The notes below the pieces were generated by a model that searched no databases, was not told the DNA's origin, and saw only the letters and a program-made list of their open reading frames with translations. This document shows, piece by piece, positions 5,279 through 6,490 of a stretch of 6,490 bases of DNA. The position numbers and the translations under genes are program-made. Position 1 is the first letter of the stretch; each line of letters starts with the position of its first letter. Source of the stretch: Candidatus Latescibacterota bacterium (GTDB lineage: Bacteria; Latescibacterota; MVCY01); assembly GCA_030669445.1 (NCBI GenBank), contig DAOVDP010000069.1, positions 1-6,490 on the forward strand, written 5' to 3'.

Positions 5279-6289
5279 CTACTCCATATCGTACTTATAC
5301 ACGAAAGTGGGATACCCGGATTTCCCCGCGCTCTGGTACGAAAGGATCTGGAATCCCGCGTACTTGCCTTCGGCGGTCGTGACCAGATAGCTTTTCACCG
5401 GATAGCTGTAGGTCTTGGCATCGTGATCGTACTTATACCAGCCTTTCAGCACGTAAACGGTCTCCAGGCTGCCTGCCCAATCCGAGACGGTCAGATCATC
5501 TAGCGCAACGCTGTCCGCTGTGGCGATCTGTGCCCCGCTCCCGACATTGGGAATAATGCGGCCTATGGCGATAAGCGATGAGCCCATAGGGATCACCACA
5601 GGCCCGAAATAGAGATCCCACCCATCGGCGGAAGGTTCAAAAGACACCAGCGCGTCGGTCGCAAAGCTGTAATACAGCCAATGCGTATCGCCGCCCATAG
5701 ATGCCTCGCCAGCAGTCGTCGCGCCATCCGGCAGGCGGGCAAATTGGAACGTGTACTTACTGTCCGCATAACCGAGCATCTGGAATTTGTAATAGGCGAT
5801 ACCCGTATCCTCCTTGAGCGCAAGGACATAGACCTGCTTCCTGGATTCGATCTTCCCCATCTGGGGCATATCGAACCAGTTGTCTATGGCGACCGCTGAG
5901 GGATCGGCCCAGGGGGCATCGAGCACAAACGTCTTGCCGGTTGTATCGGCTATGCTCACCGCGTCGAAATCGGTCAGACCGGTATTCAGTGCCTGTCCGC
6001 CTCTCCCGAAGTTCAGCTCGATCCCCAGTCCTCCCATCGCCTTGTTCTGGAACGCCACGTCCCAGGAGGAAACGGGGGATAGGGCCTCGGTGACCTCGCC
6101 GGTGGAGAAGTCGAAGAACTGGCCGACTTCCTTGATGGATTGCGTCATAGTGAACTGGCTCGTTTGAGGTTCCTCAGGACCTGTCGGACTTTTATTCTTA
6201 TCACTGCAACTGCCCAGGGCCAAGCTGAAAACAGCCACACAGGCTGCTAAAAGTGCGCTCTGGCTTCTCTTTCGTTTGCTTCGAGACAT
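5279..6289 (-). CDS. HmuY-like lipoprotein with two HmuY-type repeats
   Basis: The 336-residue product starts with a basic stretch (SRSKRKR), a hydrophobic segment (about 12-26) and a lipobox LGSC with the lipidated Cys at 28, then a Ser/Pro/Gly-rich tether. It should be an outer-membrane lipoprotein. HmuY-like features occur twice. Repeat 1 (about 46-186) has FFDFSTG, SSWDVAF (74-80), then VYVLALKED and YYKFQMLGY (166-174). Repeat 2 (about 200-334) has WLYYSFATD, DGWDLYF (222-228), then SYLVTTAEGKYAGFQILSY (300-318) and TFVYKY. In characterised HmuY proteins this fold binds heme and hands it to a TonB receptor; the Porphyromonas protein uses two His ligands. Those ligands cannot be placed here, since the only His residues are 203 and 289, so Met/Tyr coordination or another ligand is possible. 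The likely receptor end lies upstream and a secreted DUF4198 protein follows, which supports a heme/metal uptake operon. The start is fixed by a strong Shine-Dalgarno sequence. Confidence 0.8.
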   Translation of the reverse strand: MSRSKRKRSQSALLAACVAVFSLALGSCSDKNKSPTGPEEPQTSQFTMTQSIKEVGQFFDFSTGEVTEALSPVSSWDVAFQNKAMGGLGIELNFGRGGQALNTGLTDFDAVSIADTTGKTFVLDAPWADPSAVAIDNWFDMPQMGKIESRKQVYVLALKEDTGIAYYKFQMLGYADSKYTFQFARLPDGATTAGEASMGGDTHWLYYSFATDALVSFEPSADGWDLYFGPVVIPMGSSLIAIGRIIPNVGSGAQIATADSVALDDLTVSDWAGSLETVYVLKGWYKYDHDAKTYSYPVKSYLVTTAEGKYAGFQILSYQSAGKSGYPTFVYKYDME

Positions 6290-6295
6290 AGAACA

Positions 6296-6301
6296 CCTCC
6301 T
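6296..6301 (-). promoter_or_regulatory. Shine-Dalgarno sequence fixing the HmuY start
   Basis: The minus strand reads AAGGAGGTG, with the AGGAGG core six bases before the ATG at 6289. It selects this ATG over the 55 extra in-frame codons upstream, which run through the heptamer repeat and do not encode a signal peptide. Confidence 0.85.
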
Positions 6302-6309
6302 TATTGGTT

Positions 6310-6337
6310 GTTGATAGTTAAGAGTTGATGGTTGATG
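6310..6337. repeat. Heptameric tandem repeat in the spacer upstream of the HmuY gene
   Basis: On the plus strand GTTGAT recurs at 6310, 6324 and 6331, with a variant GTTAAG at 6317, all in 7-base register. This gives four degenerate heptamers of consensus GTTGATR (RATCAAC on the minus strand). The repeat lies in the 154-base spacer between the receptor stop and the HmuY start, just upstream of the Shine-Dalgarno sequence. Similar short heptameric repeats occur between genes in cyanobacteria and many environmental genomes. No function is assigned. Confidence 0.7.
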
Positions 6338-6443
6338 GATTGCACCGAGCGTTTCGATCTCGCGTTCAATCCTCGCCGTCTTGTTCACACTTCTCACTCC
6401 CTCACGCTTTGTTGACTCTGTTTTTGGCACTCCTCCTTTCCGG

Positions 6444-6490
6444 TTATGATCCATACTGCCAGCGAATCCCCGCGAAGACCTCGCGCCCCG
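6444..6490 (-). CDS. 3' end of a probable TonB-dependent outer-membrane receptor (partial)
   Basis: Reading in from the right edge on the minus strand, one frame gives 14 residues, GREVFAGIRWQYGS, followed by TAA at 6446-6444; the first full codon is 6488-6486. The pattern (Gly-Arg-Glu-hydrophobic-Phe-Ala-Gly-Ile-Arg-Trp, then an aromatic near the end) resembles the last beta-strand and C-terminal signature of TonB-dependent receptors, which typically end in a Gly-hydrophobic-Arg-aromatic strand. The next gene encodes an HmuY-like lipoprotein, and HmuY is classically encoded beside the TonB receptor HmuR, so context supports the call. Only 14 residues are visible, so family and substrate cannot be proven. 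A different beta-barrel protein is the main alternative. Confidence 0.5.
   Translation of the reverse strand, partial: GREVFAGIRWQYGS

Noticed and set aside
6290..6454. N-terminal extension of the HmuY frame up to an ATG at 6454
   Set aside because: The extension reads through the heptamer repeat, overlaps the receptor stop and would bury the lipoprotein signal; the ATG at 6289 has a strong ribosome site.

Overview
All convincing genes in this window lie on the minus strand, so it reads from the right edge to the left. The set (a TonB-receptor-like C-terminus, an HmuY-type lipoprotein, a secreted DUF4198 protein) indicates a Gram-negative (diderm) bacterium. The Desulfovibrio-like short-chain flavodoxin and the radical SAM enzyme suggest an anaerobic lifestyle. 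The lipoprotein tether (Cys, then a Ser-Pro-Thr-Gly-Pro stretch) and the dispersed intergenic repeats are of a kind I associate with Desulfobacterota or FCB-group environmental genomes. The phylum is a guess.

Right third (about 4397-6490), visibly richer in G+C: the last 14 residues of a probable TonB-dependent outer-membrane receptor, then a lipoprotein with two HmuY-like repeats, then a secreted DUF4198 protein. This looks like a heme or transition-metal acquisition module. Its spacers hold a heptamer tandem repeat (6310-6337) and a near-perfect 28-bp palindrome (5219-5246).

Middle (about 1609-4396), visibly more A+T-rich, especially the radical SAM gene: a membrane-anchored TPR protein of 485 aa, then a 345-base stretch without a large gene, then a radical SAM protein with a short SPASM/twitch C-terminus. 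The gap contains a 51-codon ORF with a strong Shine-Dalgarno sequence, a series of hairpins whose G-U pairs favour a minus-strand RNA, and a large hairpin built from an 18-19-nt repeat.

Left third (1-1440): a Fur-family regulator with an imperfect 7-1-7 palindrome just upstream of its start, then 29 bases later (TTG start) a ZIP metal-transporter reading frame that stops after three membrane segments, then a flavodoxin. This looks like a metal-responsive operon with a decayed transporter. An imperfect inverted repeat flanks the flavodoxin, and one copy lies exactly at the ZIP truncation point.

Overall the window combines metal/heme uptake at both ends (receptor-HmuY-DUF4198 and Fur-ZIP-flavodoxin) with an unassigned TPR/small ORF/radical SAM segment between them. 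No tRNA, rRNA, CRISPR array, transposase or convincing intrinsic terminator was seen.
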